Positions 42,935 through 51,200 of a stretch of DNA of 64,000 nucleotides are shown here, in pieces. The notes below the pieces were generated by a model, which saw only the letters and a list, made by a program, of their open reading frames with translations, was not told the origin of the DNA and made no database searches. A program made the position numbers and the translations under genes. The number at the start of each line of letters is the position of its first letter. Position 1 is the stretch's first letter. Source of the stretch: Paludibacteraceae bacterium. Its GTDB lineage: Bacteria; Bacteroidota; Bacteroidia; Bacteroidales; Paludibacteraceae. Location of the stretch: the NCBI GenBank assembly GCA_024401475.1, contig JAKSKZ010000004.1, positions 51,311 through 115,310 on the forward strand, read 5' to 3'.

Positions 42935-43873
42935 TCAGATAAGATATTGCTCGCTGATAGACTCGCCAGAAAGCACACGACGAATAGTCTCAGCAAACAA
43001 GTCTGCGATAGAGATGACATGAGCCTTCTTGCAACTCTTATGGAAAGGAATTGAGTTAGAGAAGATCAACTCTGTAAGGCTTGACTCGTCAACACGAGTG
43101 CTAGCCGGATCTGACATAACTGGGTGAGTAACTACGGCACGAACCGACTTTGCACCTGCATTTGTCATAATGTCTGCAGCCTTTGTCAATGTACCAGCAG
43201 TATCAACCATATCATCCAAAATAATGACATTCTTTCCCTTAACATCACCGATGATAGTCATTTCACTAACAACATTAGCCTTCTCACGGCTCTTGTGGCA
43301 AAGCACCATTGGGCAACCCAAATACTTAGAGTAAGAGTTTGCTCTCTTAGAACCACCCACGTCAGGAGAAGCGATCACCAAATTCTCCAACTTCATTGAT
43401 TGGATGTATGGCAAGAACACTGTTGAAGCGTAAAGGTGATCTACAGGGACATTGAAAAATCCTTGAATTTGGTCTGCGTGAAGATCCATTGTGATAAGAC
43501 GGTCGATACCAGCAGCTGTCAACATATCAGCAACCAACTTAGCACCGATAGCAACACGTGGCTTGTCTTTTCTATCCTGTCTTGCCCAACCGAAGTAAGG
43601 GATAACAGCGATAATCTTTCTTGCAGAAGCTCTCTTTGCCGCATCAACCATGAGCAAGAGCTCCATCAAATTGTCAGCATTCGGGAATGTTGACTGTACC
43701 AAAAACACATAATGTCCACGGATTGACTCTTCGTATGAGACACCGAACTCGCCGTCAGCGAATTTTTGAACATTCATTTTACCAAGAGAACAGCCTAGAC
43801 TGTTGCAAATCTCTTCTGCCAAATACTTTGTATTGGTTCCTGAGAAGACTGAGAATGGGTAATTGTTGTCCAT
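42935..43873 (-). CDS. prs: Ribose-phosphate pyrophosphokinase
   Basis: This 312-residue class I PRPP synthase shows FSGTNTKYLAEEI, then DGEFGVSYEESIRG, VIPYFGWARQDRKD and DLHADQIQGFF. The PRPP-binding loop is VIILDDMVDTAGTL. It makes PRPP from ribose-5-phosphate and ATP for nucleotide, His and Trp synthesis. A housekeeping gene lying inside the accessory stretch; its codon use matches the backbone. Confidence 0.96.
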   Translation of the reverse strand: MDNNYPFSVFSGTNTKYLAEEICNSLGCSLGKMNVQKFADGEFGVSYEESIRGHYVFLVQSTFPNADNLMELLLMVDAAKRASARKIIAVIPYFGWARQDRKDKPRVAIGAKLVADMLTAAGIDRLITMDLHADQIQGFFNVPVDHLYASTVFLPYIQSMKLENLVIASPDVGGSKRANSYSKYLGCPMVLCHKSREKANVVSEMTIIGDVKGKNVIILDDMVDTAGTLTKAADIMTNAGAKSVRAVVTHPVMSDPASTRVDESSLTELIFSNSIPFHKSCKKAHVISIADLFAETIRRVLSGESISEQYLI

Positions 43874-43913
43874 TTATATGAATTGATTTTCGGGTTGTTA
43901 TTCTAACCTTCTG

Positions 43914-43921
43914 CAAAGGTA
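43914..43921 (-). promoter_or_regulatory. -7 box for prs
   Basis: On the minus strand this is TACCTTTG, an exact TAnnTTTG match, 41 bp upstream of the prs ATG. Confidence 0.6.
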
Positions 43922-43976
43922 CACCTTTTATCTAAAAAGAGAAAATTTGGCACAAACATTTTTTGAATGTTCTGCT

Positions 43977-44064
43977 CCCTATAGTCAAGCATAGAGAAAA
44001 ACTCGACTTTGACTCGCTTCTTCAGTTTTTTGACTAATATTGCGCTTGCTTCTTGGCTATAGGG
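43977..44064. repeat. Copy B of the 90-bp palindromic intergenic element (inverted relative to copy A)
   Basis: Bounded by CCCTATAG (43977-43984) and CTATAGGG (44057-44064). The reverse complement shares TCAAGAAGC/CCAAGAAGC, AAGCGCAATATTAGTCA, AAAAACTGAAGAA, GCGAGTCAA and GTCGAGTTTTTC with copy A at 26566-26657. The termini extend to TCCCTATAG-CAAG on both sides. No coding potential; about 90 bp of ordinary AT-rich gap follows before the next gene. Confidence 0.7.
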
Positions 44065-44156
44065 ACTCTAGGTTTTTATAAAAATATTGATTGTGACTGC
44101 TCATTTTTGAGGATTATTTTGTAAAATTGTAAATGTATAATAAAAGCATATGCGAC

Positions 44157-44375
44157 ATGAATAAAGAAGAGATGAATTTTACAATTTATTGTGTAGGTAT
44201 CGTGGCTGAAAGTCTTGGTCGTGATGATAGTGAGATTTATCGCATAATGCAAAAGGCCAAATTAATTATGGGTTATATAGTGCCATGTTTTGATGTTCTT
44301 CATACCTTTTCTAAAGAATATATCATTGAAGATATTACTAATTTGATGAAAAAGAAAGGACTATTGCTATCATGA
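44157..44375 (+). CDS. DUF3791 protein, first gene of a DUF3791-DUF3990 cassette
   Basis: This 72-residue protein is read from MNKEEMNF; another ATG lies 24 bp upstream. The pattern FTIYCVGIVAESLG, then PCFDVLHTFSKEYIIEDITNLMKKKG is typical of DUF3791. It overlaps the next gene by 4 nt (ATGA). Likely the antitoxin or accessory partner of the DUF3990 protein, by context. The cassette is AT-rich compared with its neighbours, suggesting recent acquisition. Confidence 0.75.
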   Translation: MNKEEMNFTIYCVGIVAESLGRDDSEIYRIMQKAKLIMGYIVPCFDVLHTFSKEYIIEDITNLMKKKGLLLS

Positions 44376-44731
44376 TATTATATCATACTTCAGACAAAAT
44401 CATAGAATCTCCGGATATCAAATTCTCGCGAACATATCTTGATTTTGGAAAAGGATTCTACACTACTCCAAATCAAAGTCAAGCAGAAAAATATGCTAAA
44501 CGTTTTTTCAAAGAGGGAAGACAAGCTTATCTTAACATTTATGAATTTAATGACAACCAAAATTCTTTTTCACGAAAAATATTCGAAGCTTATGATGGAG
44601 AATGGTTGGATTATGTAGTACAATGTAGACAAGATAAACATCATTTGTTATATGACATTGTTGAAGGAGGAATTGCAGATGATGATGTGTTTAATACTTT
44701 GGATCTATATATGGATGAACTAATTACGTGA
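44372..44731 (+). CDS. DUF3990 protein (ADP-ribosyltransferase-like fold)
   Basis: This 119-residue protein shows LYHTSDKIIESPDIKFSRT, DFGKGFYTTPNQSQAEKYA, EWLDYVVQCRQ and the C-terminal YDIVEGGIADDDV. This His, Tyr-containing strand, Trp and GxIADD order is the DUF3990 pattern, placed by Pfam in the ADP-ribosyl fold group. Family members are suspected toxins or modifying enzymes, but activity is not demonstrated to my knowledge. Both neighbours are small and the upstream junction overlaps. Confidence 0.82.
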   Translation: MILYHTSDKIIESPDIKFSRTYLDFGKGFYTTPNQSQAEKYAKRFFKEGRQAYLNIYEFNDNQNSFSRKIFEAYDGEWLDYVVQCRQDKHHLLYDIVEGGIADDDVFNTLDLYMDELIT

Positions 44732-44841
44732 GGAAGCAATCAAAAGATTACGAAAAAAGAAACCAAATTGGCAAATTTGTTTTTGTGATCAAAACGTCAT
44801 TAATAATTATCTTCATTTTGTCAAATCAATTGAAATTAAAA

Positions 44842-45072
44842 ATGATGAACGCTAATCCAACACTACTTCGTATGAAATATGGTCGAATAGTTGAAAGATT
44901 TGCAAATCTTGTCAATTTGCCATTAGAAGATGCTCTTACTTTTTTCTATGGATCAAAAACTTACGAATTAATAAGTCAAGGCATCTCTGACATGCATTGT
45001 CTCAGTGATTTTTATCTTGCTGATGAACTTATGATGGAATATGAAAAGGAAAAGAATAAACAAAAAAAATAA
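44842..45072 (+). CDS. Small DUF3791-like protein, third gene of the cassette
   Basis: This 76-residue protein is read from the tandem ATG at 44842/44845. An open frame extends to a GTG that overlaps the previous stop, but its product there is not family-like. The core LPLEDALTFFYGSKTYELISQGISDMHCLSDFYLADELMMEYE is cited here only as FFYGSKTYELI and DMHCLSDFYLADEL. Similar to the gene at 36-293. Probable second small partner of the DUF3990 protein. Confidence 0.65.
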   Translation: MMNANPTLLRMKYGRIVERFANLVNLPLEDALTFFYGSKTYELISQGISDMHCLSDFYLADELMMEYEKEKNKQKK

Positions 45073-45105
45073 TGGGCAGGTGTCTGATCAAACCTGCCCA
45101 TTATT
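45061..45105. terminator. Strong bidirectional terminator
   Basis: AATAATGGGCAGG (45068-45080) and CCTGCCCATTATT (45093-45105) form a perfect 13-bp stem. On the minus strand it is followed by an eight-T run, so it mainly ends the convergent operon that finishes at 45136. Confidence 0.75.
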
Positions 45106-45135
45106 AACTTAAACTATCAATTATTTAAGCCTACC

Positions 45136-46224
45136 TTATTTATTAGCTTCAGCGTATTGTTCGTCATTCACTGGCTCAAGCCATTCGTTGCTTTCTGGAT
45201 CTCCGACGTGGACGTGCGATGCGAGATGCTGGAACCATGAGTTGGCTGTAGCTCCATGCCAGTGTTTTGCTCCTTCTGGAATATCGATGATATCACCTGG
45301 TTTTAGACGGATGGCTGGCTTTCCCCATTCTTGATAGATTCCCTCTCCACCTACGCAGATTAGAATCTGGTGGGCTCCGTGGTGAACATGCCAGTTGTTG
45401 CGGCAACCTGGTTCAAAAGTTACGTTGGCGTAGCTTTGCACCGTCTTCTCTCCTGCAGCAAGATTCTTTGGCTGGATAGGGGCAAGATGACTGTTTCCAG
45501 TAAAATATTTAGCGTATGCGTCATTAGGATTTCCCTTTGGCCAACTTCCGGCACAAGCGTCAGAAGCGGCGTCGCACTGAGATAAACCATTCTCACTAAG
45601 GTATTTGCAAAGTTCATCGACTTGTGCCTGAGTGTTGCCCATATTTACTGCTCCTGCCTTATGAGCCGCCAACTGCGGAGCTACTCCCTTTAGGGCGGAA
45701 AGAGCGGCAACAGTCACTATCTCTCGGTCTGCGGCAGAGAGTTGGTCGCCGGCAAAGATGTCTCCGAACAGGTGAGACTTTAGGTAGTAGTCATCCTGTG
45801 GGCAGAAGGTATAGTCAAATGGTTTGCCAGATAGCTTAGTCTGGATCTCTGTACCATTCTTCAACGTTTTTGTAGCATCATCCCATTCAGCTGGGCGAGT
45901 CCAAGGCTTTCCTTCCTGCCACTTGCCATTGTTAGATTCAAGAACTTTGCTTAATACACCTAGAGCGTTAAGAGAACGAGGAAAACCAGTATAAGCATAT
46001 AGCTGAGAGAATGCCTCCTTGATTTCATTGATTGTCACTCCTTTGTCAAGCGCCTCGCGTATTGCAGGTTCAAGTCGTACTAGGTCGCCCTGCGCTTCCA
46101 ATGCCGCAATAGTTGCCAATTTTTTTTGACGTACTGACAGAGTTTGAGAAAATACCGATGTCGCCATAATAAAAACAGTAAATAATAATGTTATTAGTCT
46201 ATTCATTGCATTTGTTTTTTTCAT
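45136..46224 (-). CDS. Exported carboxymuconolactone decarboxylase/cupin fusion
   Basis: This 362-residue protein has a signal peptide ending about VFSQ. Two carboxymuconolactone-decarboxylase-like helical modules follow: ALDKGVTINEIKEAFSQLYAYTGFPRSLNAL and DREIVTVAALSALKG-AAHKAGAVNMG (quoted in parts). A C-terminal cupin has the metal motif WHVHHGAHQ and PEGAKHWHG. Such exported fusions are common beside flavodoxins in Bacteroidales; the substrate is unknown. Last gene of the module starting at hydrolase 3 (49326). Confidence 0.88.
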   Translation of the reverse strand: MKKTNAMNRLITLLFTVFIMATSVFSQTLSVRQKKLATIAALEAQGDLVRLEPAIREALDKGVTINEIKEAFSQLYAYTGFPRSLNALGVLSKVLESNNGKWQEGKPWTRPAEWDDATKTLKNGTEIQTKLSGKPFDYTFCPQDDYYLKSHLFGDIFAGDQLSAADREIVTVAALSALKGVAPQLAAHKAGAVNMGNTQAQVDELCKYLSENGLSQCDAASDACAGSWPKGNPNDAYAKYFTGNSHLAPIQPKNLAAGEKTVQSYANVTFEPGCRNNWHVHHGAHQILICVGGEGIYQEWGKPAIRLKPGDIIDIPEGAKHWHGATANSWFQHLASHVHVGDPESNEWLEPVNDEQYAEANK

Positions 46225-46237
46225 TCATAAAGTCCAA

Positions 46238-46783
46238 TTATGCGAATCTTTGTGCGAGAACTTTTACTTTCTGTTCTGCATCGGTTCTTGTAATAGCACC
46301 AGGTTCGTTCATATTGCCGTATGACAGCTCCTCGTATGCCCAACTATTGTATTCTGCTGTCTTTTTTAGGATAACCCTTACACCTTCGAAAACATCTGTC
46401 TCTACTCCTTGTCCTGACGTACCTAGTGCAAGGATTGTCTTTTTGCCAAGTTCCTTACCACTGACAATGAAAGAATAGAAATGGTCAAGAACATTCTTGA
46501 CCTGTCCCGGCATGGCAAAGTAATAGACAGGAACGACGAAAACGATGGTGTCGCTAGCAAGTACGGACTCTGCAATAGGGTCGAACCCATGTTCGAAAGT
46601 GCAGGCATGACCTGTCTTATAACAGGTGTTGCAGGCGTGACAGCCGTCAAGTTTCATTTTGACAGCATCGAATATCTTCACATCTGCTCCTAGTCTTTCA
46701 GCTTCTTCCGCGAACCATTTTGCCATATAGTTTGAGTTGCCGTCCTTACGTGGACTGGCTGTGATGACTGTAATCTTGCTCAT
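46238..46783 (-). CDS. Flavodoxin family/NADPH-dependent FMN reductase-like protein
   Basis: This 181-residue cytoplasmic flavoprotein has FMN loop TASPRKDGNSN, then CHACNTCYKTGHAC (a Cys-rich stretch common in iron-sulfur flavoprotein relatives) and VPVYYFAMPGQVKNVLDHFY. Probably an NAD(P)H-dependent quinone or nitro-compound reductase. It lies 13 bp before the CMD-cupin gene. Confidence 0.88.
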   Translation of the reverse strand: MSKITVITASPRKDGNSNYMAKWFAEEAERLGADVKIFDAVKMKLDGCHACNTCYKTGHACTFEHGFDPIAESVLASDTIVFVVPVYYFAMPGQVKNVLDHFYSFIVSGKELGKKTILALGTSGQGVETDVFEGVRVILKKTAEYNSWAYEELSYGNMNEPGAITRTDAEQKVKVLAQRFA

Positions 46784-46789
46784 AATTTT

Positions 46790-47203
46790 TTATTTTGCTT
46801 TGTTGAATATAAGCGGCAGACACTCGGGTGCCATTTGTTTCATATCTACGAGGTCAAGGCTTTTAACCATGTGGAGAGTGCCTTGCTTATATGTTTGGAA
46901 ATGAGCTGTCTTGATGTGATTCTGATAAGCTTCCTGCGACGCGTAGATTTCCAGAATACGTATCTGACAGTCGTTGCGAAGCTGCTGCATAGGGTAGATG
47001 CAAATCACACCCGGCTCTTCCTTTACCGACGTCGCTCCAACATTGTGAGCGAATTCCAAATACTCCTGAAGATATTCAGGGAAAACCTCTATTTCACTGA
47101 TTCTCACTATCATGGTGCTGTCGATTTTTGTTTTCGTTTTTGCCTGGCACGCAATAGAGAATAGCAAAGCGAATAGTATGCCGACAAATTTTATTAGCTT
47201 CAT
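46790..47203 (-). CDS. Antibiotic biosynthesis monooxygenase (ABM)-like lipoprotein
   Basis: This 137-residue protein is read from MKLIKFV; the frame extends upstream without support. Lipobox SIAC. A ferredoxin-like ABM domain follows: MIVRISEIEVFPEYLQEYL, EEPGVICIYPM, ILEIYASQEAYQNHIKTAHFQTY. Such small domains act as quinol monooxygenases or stress factors. Sits 6 bp before the flavodoxin gene and 13 bp after the next one. Confidence 0.85.
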   Translation of the reverse strand: MKLIKFVGILFALLFSIACQAKTKTKIDSTMIVRISEIEVFPEYLQEYLEFAHNVGATSVKEEPGVICIYPMQQLRNDCQIRILEIYASQEAYQNHIKTAHFQTYKQGTLHMVKSLDLVDMKQMAPECLPLIFNKAK

Positions 47204-47216
47204 AGTTATTTCAAAT

Positions 47217-47843
47217 CTATCTAATAAAGTGCATAGGTGTCCATGACTCAAGTTCCGGTGCATCAGTTGTCTCAAAGCCATGCATCTTCTTGAGTGTCCA
47301 CGCCATGTTGTTGGCAAGCGTGCGCATTGTCTGCATACCTTCTATGTCCTGAGATGCTTGACCTTCTTCGCGACCATATGCTATATTCCAGTACTGCGAA
47401 CCGATAAGAGGCATGTTGCACATCTGGAATGGCATCTGAAGTGTTTGGAATGCTGCAGTAGCTCCACCTCTGCGACAAATAGTGACAGCTGCAGCTGGTT
47501 TACCCTGAAAATTTGCACCACCTGCATAAAGCATTCTCTGTTGCAGACAAAGGAGTTGACCTGATGGCTGTCCGTAATAAACAGGAGAACCAATGATAAC
47601 AGCATCGCATTCATCCATCTTTGCTATTACCTCATTGGTAATGTCCTGATCACCAAAGACGCAACGACAATCGCCATTTTCTCTGCATTTATTGCAAGCG
47701 ATGCAACCGCGGACAGTCTTGTTGCCTATCCACATTATTTCGCTCTCTACACCCTGCTTTTTTAACTGTTGCGCTATCTCGCTCAAGGCTATGTTTGTAT
47801 TGCCCTTTTGACGTGGGCTTCCGTTGATAAGTAATACTTTCAT
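47217..47843 (-). CDS. Flavodoxin/iron-sulfur flavoprotein-like reductase
   Basis: This 208-residue protein has FMN loop NGSPRQKGNTN, then GCIACNKCRENGDCRC and GSPVYYGQPSGQLLCLQQRM. A C-terminal MHGFE segment follows. Cytoplasmic. Paralogous in layout to the gene at 46238. Part of the same minus-strand set. Confidence 0.88.
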   Translation of the reverse strand: MKVLLINGSPRQKGNTNIALSEIAQQLKKQGVESEIMWIGNKTVRGCIACNKCRENGDCRCVFGDQDITNEVIAKMDECDAVIIGSPVYYGQPSGQLLCLQQRMLYAGGANFQGKPAAAVTICRRGGATAAFQTLQMPFQMCNMPLIGSQYWNIAYGREEGQASQDIEGMQTMRTLANNMAWTLKKMHGFETTDAPELESWTPMHFIR

Positions 47844-47860
47844 TTTTGATTGTCTAAAAT

Positions 47861-47965
47861 TTAATTATCTATGGTATGCGATCGACTGGTTAATGCTACA
47901 TCAATGGCGACAGCCCCAATTCTTTTGAGAGCCTCGCGACGACTCATTTGATTATCGTTTTCCAT
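47861..47965 (-). pseudogene. Twin-arginine leader fragment
   Basis: 34 codons read MENDNQMSRREALKRIGAVA, followed by a short tail and TAA. SRREALKRIG is a Tat signal start of the kind found on exported oxidoreductases of this class. No mature domain follows, so it is the stub of a deleted gene. Confidence 0.6.
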
Positions 47966-47980
47966 TACTTAGTTGCTGAA

Positions 47981-48160
47981 TTAATACCAATCATGTTTCT
48001 CGTTGCGGTCGAGGGTGGCTATCTCTGCCATCTCCTAATTGGTAAGCGAGAAGTCGAAAATGCTGATGTTCTCATTGATGTGGTCAGGATTGCTTGAACC
48101 GGGGATGGCTACTACATGACGCTGACAGTGCCAGCGCTGTGATGCACCTGCATACATTGA
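47981..48160 (-). pseudogene. C-terminal fragment of an aldo/keto reductase with an internal stop
   Basis: The frame reads QRWHCQRHVVAIPGSSNPDHINENISIFDFSLTN, cited here in parts (VVAIPGSSNPDHI, ISIFDFSLTN). A TAG then stands where relatives have Glu, followed by EMAEIATLDRNEKHDWY. The VxIPGS motif is the NADP-binding end of AKRs. The rest of the enzyme is gone. The short piece up to 48225 shows nothing more. Confidence 0.75.
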
Positions 48161-48225
48161 GCGTGAGTGAACAATGCAGTTAGAAGCATTATGTACGTGA
48201 ATAGCCTTCGCATTATGAATGATGC

Positions 48226-49326
48226 TTATAAATTTTTAGCGAAGAACGATTCCAACTTCTCCCAAGGAATCACCTTATCTTTTCCTCCGTCATAAAGGTC
48301 GCAATGGCTGGCTCCTGGGATGATGAGAAGTTCCTTGTTCTCTGGTACGGGATTAGGTTTACGCACAGCGTCATAACCTTCCGCTTTACCAGTCATCATG
48401 TACTCGTAAGCGTTCTCGCCGAAGTAGCGTGAGTGAGCCTTTTCTCCATGAACGATGAGTACGGCACTGCGTATCTCATTAATGTAGTAAAGGAATCGTG
48501 TGTTGGCGTATGCCTGACAACCGAAGGTGTGCCATCCATCGTTTGAGTTGCCGGAACGAGCGTGGTAACCGCGTGGAGTCTTGTAGTAGTCGTAATAATC
48601 CTTTACGAACTGAGGAGCATCCTCTGGCAATGGGTCAACAACGCCACCACCAGGAGTTGTCTTCCCGCTTTGGATCGCCTTGATGCGTTCATCTGCCAAT
48701 GCTTTTCGAGTCGAAAAACGTGCCTCTTCGTTGTTGAACTCATCGTTATAACCATTGCCATTCACACGACTCATGTCGTACATGGTCATGGCGGCCGTTG
48801 CCTTGATGCGTGGATCGACAGCGGCTGCATTGAGGGCAATACCTCCCCAACCGCAAATGCCAATGACTCCAATCTTCTCCGCATCTACATCTTCGCGCAT
48901 AACGAGATAGTCGATAGCGGCTAGAAAATCCTCGGTGTTGATGTCTGGCGATGCAGTACGACGAGGTTCTCCGGATGACTCACCAGTAAACGAAGGGTCA
49001 AATGCGAGGGTGACGAAACCATGCTCGGCCAAGGTCATGGCGTATAGGCCAGAACATTGTTCTTTGATGGCTCCGAAAGGACCACTAACGGCAATAGCCT
49101 TCATTTTGCCATGGGCAGTCTTGGGTATGTAGAGATCTGCCGCAAGGGTAAATCCGTATTGAGTCTTGAACGTGATTTTTTCATGATTTACCTTTTCACT
49201 CAACGGAAAGGTCTTGTCCCATTCCTGTGTTGTGGAGGTGCTTGGTCCGTTCTCTTCTGTTGTCTTGTTTTGTGCGCAAGCACTAAGTAAAAGTGCCAAG
49301 AGCGTAAGGATAAATAATTGTTTCAT
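48226..49326 (-). CDS. Alpha/beta-hydrolase lipoprotein, paralogue 3
   Basis: This 366-residue protein has lipobox LSAC. It is intact and collinear with paralogues 1 and 2, including AFDPSFTGESSG, GICGWGGIALNAA, VHGEKAHSR and GASHCDLYDG. It heads a minus-strand module: hydrolase, AKR relic, flavodoxin, ABM lipoprotein, flavodoxin, CMD-cupin. Operator site 2 lies upstream. Confidence 0.86.
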   Translation of the reverse strand: MKQLFILTLLALLLSACAQNKTTEENGPSTSTTQEWDKTFPLSEKVNHEKITFKTQYGFTLAADLYIPKTAHGKMKAIAVSGPFGAIKEQCSGLYAMTLAEHGFVTLAFDPSFTGESSGEPRRTASPDINTEDFLAAIDYLVMREDVDAEKIGVIGICGWGGIALNAAAVDPRIKATAAMTMYDMSRVNGNGYNDEFNNEEARFSTRKALADERIKAIQSGKTTPGGGVVDPLPEDAPQFVKDYYDYYKTPRGYHARSGNSNDGWHTFGCQAYANTRFLYYINEIRSAVLIVHGEKAHSRYFGENAYEYMMTGKAEGYDAVRKPNPVPENKELLIIPGASHCDLYDGGKDKVIPWEKLESFFAKNL

Positions 49327-49352
49327 GACTATTGTAGTTGGTTATACAACTG

Positions 49353-49418
49353 CAATATTACTCATAAGATTGGCATTGGGATATACCTGAAAATTAGGAA
49401 AGATAACCAATTTTTAGG
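49353..49418 (-). promoter_or_regulatory. AraC-type operator pair and -7 box (site 2) before hydrolase 3
   Basis: Half sites TACCTGAAAATTAGG (49384) and TAACCAATTTTTAGG (ACC at 49406) are 21 bp apart. CAATATTA (TAATATTG on the gene strand, 49353-49360) ends 24 bp before the first TACC. The remaining gap to 49636 shows no credible gene. Confidence 0.65.
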
Positions 49419-49635
49419 ATTTTTGTATCCATTAGAAAAAGAGGAGCATTGTCGTGCCGAAACTAATAGTAGGTACGTTGCCAAAAGTCTATGTGGAGCT
49501 TGTGGGCAATTCAAAAGGATTGCCTGTATTATGTAATCTCTGTATTCTTGTATTGTCATATTCATTCAAAAGCAAACGGTATGGGAAATATTTGAGAATA
49601 CGCTCAATGATGAAGATTTATGGTTATTTACTATA

Positions 49636-49667
49636 AAAAGCCCCAACACCGATGAAGATGCAGGGGC
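49636..49667 (-). terminator. Terminator of the restriction-modification operon
   Basis: On the minus strand GCCCC and GGGGC (49663-49667 with 49640-49644) enclose an 18-nt loop and are followed by TTTTTATAG, 16 bp after the methyltransferase stop. Confidence 0.5.
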
Positions 49668-49682
49668 ATTGAGTTGACAAAG

Positions 49683-51200
49683 TCAGAATAAAGATAATTG
49701 TACATTACTGGCTCTATGTGTTAACACACGCTTAAGCTGTGGCATTGGAACTGTCATAAGCTCTTTGGGTTCCAGCTTATGTAAACCACCACCATAAACG
49801 CGCCCATTATGGGTGAGACTTTCCTTTGGCACGTTTTTGAGTATTTCCCATACAGCAATTTGAATGTCCTTGTCTTTGAGTGCTTCCTCGTATTCAGCCT
49901 TGGGATACAACATTAGGTATCCATTTGTTGCAATAGCCGTACTCCTATTTAGAATAAATCGGAAAAGTTCAGACTCGGAATTATCGCGACCCATATAAGG
50001 CATTACAAAAGGGGCAGGTTTGCGACGTTCGCATGAATACCAAAGTGGTCTATGACTGCAAATGTATCCCTCATGCACTTTGTTAGCCCTACCCATTTGC
50101 AGATATCGCCATACTCCTGGATGTCTATCTCTCAGAATATCTTCTGCCCAAGAACAACTGAAAATAAAGAGAGTGTGATCTCCTTTTTGACATTCTTCAA
50201 TCAGGTCGGTCTTCATATTGCGCGGAGCAGGAAGTACTGGCACAAGGAATTCTTGAGGAATAGAATATTCTTCTATTGTTTTTTTATCAATGATAAAGAA
50301 GTTGTTGTCACCTGTAGCTAACCCTCTACTGACTTTGAAGAAATCACCTAAGACGACATCGTTGGAAGTAGTAAGCTCATCTTCTGTAAATAGATTTGAC
50401 CACTTCCCCTTGGGGCTCATTTCTTCCCTTAACTTGCTAATGGAGTGCTTTGGATGACAAATTGTTCCACCTTCAGATAATAAAATTTGATTATTCTTTT
50501 GAGGCTTCTCATTTTTGAATACAACGATAGAGGAGGTGACCATTGCATCATCAAACTGAACATCTTCTGGACAGAAGCGGTGAATATGGATTAGAGTCAC
50601 ATTCTGTAAAAGATATTTTTTGATGGCTTCCCCATAATTAACATCCATAAATTCGCTGGGAATAAGCCAAATAGACACGCCTCCCTCTTCGATCCATTTT
50701 GTAGATAGAAGCATAAAATAGCAGTATAAACCTGCTAGACCAGAAATTTGGATTCCAGTTTCTTGAAGTACTTTTTTCTTTAATACTTTTTTTAGACTAC
50801 TATCAAGATGATGATGGCGTGAATATGGTGGATTTGCAACAAGTAGTGAATATTTCTCAGAGTCTATGGATGCTTTGAGAAAATCCTCATTGCGTAATGC
50901 TATCGGAAACCCCTGCCATAATTCACAAGCGGGGTCGTAGTAGTGCTTATCTATTTCGTACCCAGTGGCGATATGAATTAATCCTCTAAATTCAGATTGT
51001 AATGCAGAATAAAATACACCTGTACCTATAGAAGGCTCAAGAAATCGGGATGCATTAACACCTATTTTTTTTGCGTATCTCATTATTTCGCATGCCAAAC
51101 CGTATGGAGTGGAGAATTGCCCTAATTTATTACGTTCTTCTTGACTTTTCTTTGAATCAAGGCATTTCTGTATTGCAAAACGACGTTCTTCTATTGTCAT
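49683..51200 (-). CDS. Type II DNA adenine-N6 methyltransferase (XamI system)
   Basis: This 505-residue class I SAM-dependent methyltransferase has GQFSTP near residue 28, SAM-binding region FLEPSIGTGVF, and catalytic NPPY in LLVANPPYSRHHH. The order SAM motif then NPPY is the gamma class of m6A enzymes. The C-terminal half holds a target-recognition region. The gene overlaps the nuclease gene by 4 nt and lies downstream of it. It protects the site cut by the partner. Confidence 0.88.
   Translation of the reverse strand: MTIEERRFAIQKCLDSKKSQEERNKLGQFSTPYGLACEIMRYAKKIGVNASRFLEPSIGTGVFYSALQSEFRGLIHIATGYEIDKHYYDPACELWQGFPIALRNEDFLKASIDSEKYSLLVANPPYSRHHHLDSSLKKVLKKKVLQETGIQISGLAGLYCYFMLLSTKWIEEGGVSIWLIPSEFMDVNYGEAIKKYLLQNVTLIHIHRFCPEDVQFDDAMVTSSIVVFKNEKPQKNNQILLSEGGTICHPKHSISKLREEMSPKGKWSNLFTEDELTTSNDVVLGDFFKVSRGLATGDNNFFIIDKKTIEEYSIPQEFLVPVLPAPRNMKTDLIEECQKGDHTLFIFSCSWAEDILRDRHPGVWRYLQMGRANKVHEGYICSHRPLWYSCERRKPAPFVMPYMGRDNSESELFRFILNRSTAIATNGYLMLYPKAEYEEALKDKDIQIAVWEILKNVPKESLTHNGRVYGGGLHKLEPKELMTVPMPQLKRVLTHRASNVQLSLF

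Noticed and set aside
42713..43054. Plus-strand frame overlapping the end of prs
   Set aside because: It crosses the prs terminator and its coding region antisense; no recognisable protein features.
49362..49565. 67-codon minus-strand frame upstream of hydrolase 3
   Set aside because: It overlaps the operator pair and has no family features or ribosome-binding site.
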